Shown here: piece after piece, positions 12,150 to 13,956 of the stretch
How the letters are laid out: every line of letters starts with the position of its first letter
Numbering within the stretch: position 1 is the first letter of the stretch
Assembly (NCBI GenBank): GCA_012518475.1
Contig: JAAYSB010000048.1
Span: 1 to 13,956 of the forward strand
Direction of reading: 5' to 3'
DNA: 13,956 nt
Source of the DNA: Intrasporangiaceae bacterium
GTDB lineage: Bacteria; Actinomycetota; Actinomycetes; Actinomycetales; Dermatophilaceae
The notes under the pieces: model-generated
What the model was told of the DNA's origin: nothing
Database searches by the model: none
Seen by the model: only the letters and a program-made list of their open reading frames with translations
Translations under genes and position numbers: made by a program

Positions 12150-13217
12150 TCAGGGGGCGACGATGAGGGTCTGCGCGGCGCTGACGACCTCGTCGTCCGC
12201 CCCGACCAGCAGGTCGGCAGCCGGGTCGACGTTGCGCTTGACGACTGCGAGCGCGATGGGCCCGTCCTCGTAGTGCTGGGCGACCGACGTGACCCGCCCG
12301 ATGACCTTCTCCCCCAGCCTGACCGGCGTCTGCGGGGCGGGCAACGTGTGCCCGGACCCGTCGAGGTGGAGAAAGACGAGCCGACGGGGCGGCCGGCCGA
12401 GGTTGTGGACGCGCGCGATCGTCTCCTGCCCGCGGTAGCAGCCCTTGTGCAGGTGCACCGCCGTGCGCAGCCAGTCGACCTCGTGGGCGATCGTGCGGTG
12501 GTCGGTCTCGAGGCCCAGTCGGGGCCGCCAGGCAGCGATCCGCAGCGCCTCGAGCGCTGACGCGCCGGCCCAGGTCAGATCGTCCCGAGCGGCCAGACCG
12601 GTCAGGGCGGAACGGTCCACGATGAGCTCGGTGAGGGACCAGTCCGCCCCCGGGTGTCCCTCCACCGGCCCATAGGCGGCGGTGTCCCCGACCAGCCGGC
12701 CGTCCTCGGTCGCCGGCCAGGGATCGACCCACCTGGCCAGTACGGGGACGTCGAGATCAGGTGCGTCGCCGGTGGTGGCGAGCACCGCATACCGATCGGT
12801 GGCGTCGGTGACCTCGACGCGGAGCATGAACCGCATCGAGTCCAGCCAGCCGGCGACGTCCGGCGCGGTGCCGGGCTCGACCGTGATCCACGTGGTCGAG
12901 CCGTCGTCGACGACGTGCAGCGCGTGCTCGACGTGCCCCTTCGGGGAGAGGATGAGCGTCTCGGTGCTGGCTCCCGGCGCGAGACCGGTGAGGTGCTGGG
13001 ACGTGAGCGAGTGCAGCCAGGAGAGCCGGTCCGGCCCGGTGACCGTCACGACCCCCCGGGTCGACAGGTCGACAAGCGCGTCACCAGCGGCGAGTCGACG
13101 CTGCTCACCCATGGGGTCGCCGTAGTGCCCGGCGACGCCCGGCACGGCCGTTGGGTCGAGGACCGTGACGTCGACGGCTCCGGGGAGCGCGAGGAGGGGG
13201 GAGATCAGGGCCGACAT
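12150..13217 (-). CDS. ygfZ: YgfZ/GcvT-like folate-binding Fe-S maintenance protein
   Basis: 355-residue cytoplasmic protein of the YgfZ family (COG0354), which resembles the glycine cleavage T protein and uses a folate to help maintain certain iron-sulfur enzymes. The diagnostic motif KGCYRGQE is at residues 258-265, followed by TIARVHNLGRPPRRLV; the N-terminal part has LVDLSTRGVVTVTGPDRLSW typical of the folate-binding fold (shown here as its conserved core). Start ATG 13217 has GGAAGG 8 nt upstream. The frame is open 40 codons further but that part is a shadow of the Fur gene. It overlaps the 3' end of fur by 13 bp, so the two form an operon, linking metal control and Fe-S repair. Confidence 0.93.
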   Translation of the reverse strand: MSALISPLLALPGAVDVTVLDPTAVPGVAGHYGDPMGEQRRLAAGDALVDLSTRGVVTVTGPDRLSWLHSLTSQHLTGLAPGASTETLILSPKGHVEHALHVVDDGSTTWITVEPGTAPDVAGWLDSMRFMLRVEVTDATDRYAVLATTGDAPDLDVPVLARWVDPWPATEDGRLVGDTAAYGPVEGHPGADWSLTELIVDRSALTGLAARDDLTWAGASALEALRIAAWRPRLGLETDHRTIAHEVDWLRTAVHLHKGCYRGQETIARVHNLGRPPRRLVFLHLDGSGHTLPAPQTPVRLGEKVIGRVTSVAQHYEDGPIALAVVKRNVDPAADLLVGADDEVVSAAQTLIVAP

Positions 13218-13633
13218 GCAGCGCACCTTCCGTGGATCGCCATGTGGGTCACGTCTGCGGCAAAACCGTGCCGGTCGGCGAGCGTCGCGACGAGGTCGTC
13301 CGCAACCGACGCCGGGCTCTCCGTCACCGCGCCGCACTCACGACAGACGAGGTGAAGGTGCTGGGCGTGGTCGGCCCGGTGGTACGTAGGCGCGTGATGG
13401 TCCAGATGGGTATGCGTGACGAGCCCGGCCTCCTCGAGCGCGTCCAGCGCGCGATAGACCGAGGACGGCGGAATCGCCGGCTCGTCGAGATTGACGAGCT
13501 CGGTGAGTGCCTCGGGAGTTGCGTGCGGTGACCGGGCGATCGCCGCATACACCCGTTCGCGCGTGGCGGTCACCCGCAGACCGACGGCTCGCAGCGAGGC
13601 CGCGAGCTCGGTGCCGGTTCCGGAGCTACTCAC
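13205..13633 (-). CDS. Fur-family metal-responsive repressor
   Basis: 142-residue regulator. The N-terminal winged helix (RVTATRERVYAAIARSPHATPEALTELV, and PSSVYRALDALEEAGLV) is followed by the metal and dimerisation domain: HTHLDHHAPTYHRADHAQHL with many His ligands, then two CxxC pairs, VCRECG and CAAC, that hold structural zinc. Iron (Fur), zinc (Zur) or peroxide sensing cannot be told apart from sequence here, so no symbol is given. GTG 13633 is chosen because TACAGT lies 6 nt before it; the longer open frame lacks family similarity. It is divergent from the LCP gene across 60 bp and co-transcribed with ygfZ. Confidence 0.93.
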   Translation of the reverse strand: MSSSGTGTELAASLRAVGLRVTATRERVYAAIARSPHATPEALTELVNLDEPAIPPSSVYRALDALEEAGLVTHTHLDHHAPTYHRADHAQHLHLVCRECGAVTESPASVADDLVATLADRHGFAADVTHMAIHGRCAACRP

Positions 13634-13639
13634 CTGTCC

Positions 13640-13645
13640 ACTGTA
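13640..13645 (-). promoter_or_regulatory. fur-family gene -10 element, leaderless-type
   Basis: TACAGT on the minus strand, 6 nt before GTG 13633. It fixes the choice of start codon. Confidence 0.5.
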
Positions 13646-13680
13646 GACGTCGATGCACAGACTCCTTCCAGCCTCGGGAC

Positions 13681-13686
13681 ATACAC
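13681..13686 (+). promoter_or_regulatory. LCP gene -10 element, leaderless-type
   Basis: TACACT ends 7 nt before the GTG at 13694. Together with TACAGT at 13640-13645 it makes a compact divergent promoter region of about 60 bp. Confidence 0.5.
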
Positions 13687-13693
13687 TCGGGAC

Positions 13694-13956
13694 CGTGCTG
13701 GACGAATTCACCGACGAACGCGAGCTCGAGCCCCGCCGCCGCAGCCGCACCGGGCGCAAGATCCTCATCGGCCTCCTCGTCCTCCTGCTCGCGGGAGTCG
13801 GACTCGTCGCCGGATTCGTCGGCTATCTCGGGGGCGTCGTCCAGACGAACGTCACCAAGGAGGAGAACGCCCTGCCCGACATGGGCCCGGTCGACGCCCA
13901 GGGCACACCGGTCGAGCTCCCCGAGGACACCGGCATGAACATCCTCTTCGTCGGCA
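13694..13956 (+). CDS. LytR-CpsA-Psr (LCP) family protein, 5' part
   Basis: Incomplete: the window ends after 87 codons. The reading is VLDEFTDERELEPRRRSR, a basic cytoplasmic tail, then a membrane segment at about residues 23-47 (ILIGLLVLLLAGVGLVAGF), then an extracytoplasmic region. The last residues, GMNILFVG, match the start of the LCP catalytic domain (usually NILLLGSDSR). These enzymes attach teichoic acids, arabinogalactan or capsule-type glycopolymers to peptidoglycan at the outer face of the membrane. GTG 13694 is supported by the TACACT hexamer 7 nt before it. Family assignment rests on topology and this short motif. Confidence 0.8.

Overview
The window is high-GC DNA, dense with genes, from an actinobacterium. 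Gene content and order point to the Actinomycetota: a senX3-regX3 pair beside phosphoglyceromutase and a YbjN protein, an HbhA-like protein next to an XRE regulator, DUF2516, and a LytR-CpsA-Psr protein. An Intrasporangiaceae/Dermatophilaceae-like genome is my guess; there is no rRNA here to test it. From memory, the layout partly matches Mycobacterium tuberculosis Rv0474-Rv0476 (XRE, hbhA, membrane protein) and Rv0487-Rv0491 (YbjN, gpm1, senX3, regX3).

Left part (1-5680): phosphate control and central metabolism. regX3 and senX3 (minus strand, overlapping by ATGA) diverge from phoU and ppk2 (plus strand). The 258 bp between senX3 and phoU carries a PHO-box-like direct repeat and a perfect inverted repeat. 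gpmA and a YbjN-domain gene follow on the minus strand, converging on ppk2 across a strong hairpin. Together, RegX3, SenX3 and PhoU sense phosphate status, and PPK2 links polyphosphate to nucleotide pools.

Middle (5681-9044): a SAM-dependent methyltransferase (plus) converges on a minus-strand set: DUF2516 membrane protein with an overlapping cupin, and asparaginase with an overlapping D-aminoacyl-tRNA deacylase (dtd). The intergenic gaps hold dispersed repeats.

Right part (9045-13956): an HbhA-like protein and an XRE regulator, both with Lys/Ala/Thr-rich histone-H1-like tails; a DUF4395 membrane protein; a BKACE/DUF849 enzyme; a YgfZ folate-binding protein overlapping a Fur-family repressor; and the start of a divergent LytR-CpsA-Psr gene cut by the window edge.

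The genes are mostly ordinary. The less expected signals are non-coding: (1) three related long palindromes with compensatory arm changes; (2) a 33-bp repeat in three copies, next to gene starts; (3) a strongly over-represented octamer, GGTATGCG; (4) eight genes with a TANNNT hexamer 6-8 nt before the start codon, implying leaderless mRNAs; (5) an 18-bp operator-like palindrome in the XRE regulator promoter. No CRISPR array, insertion sequence, prophage, tRNA or rRNA gene was seen.
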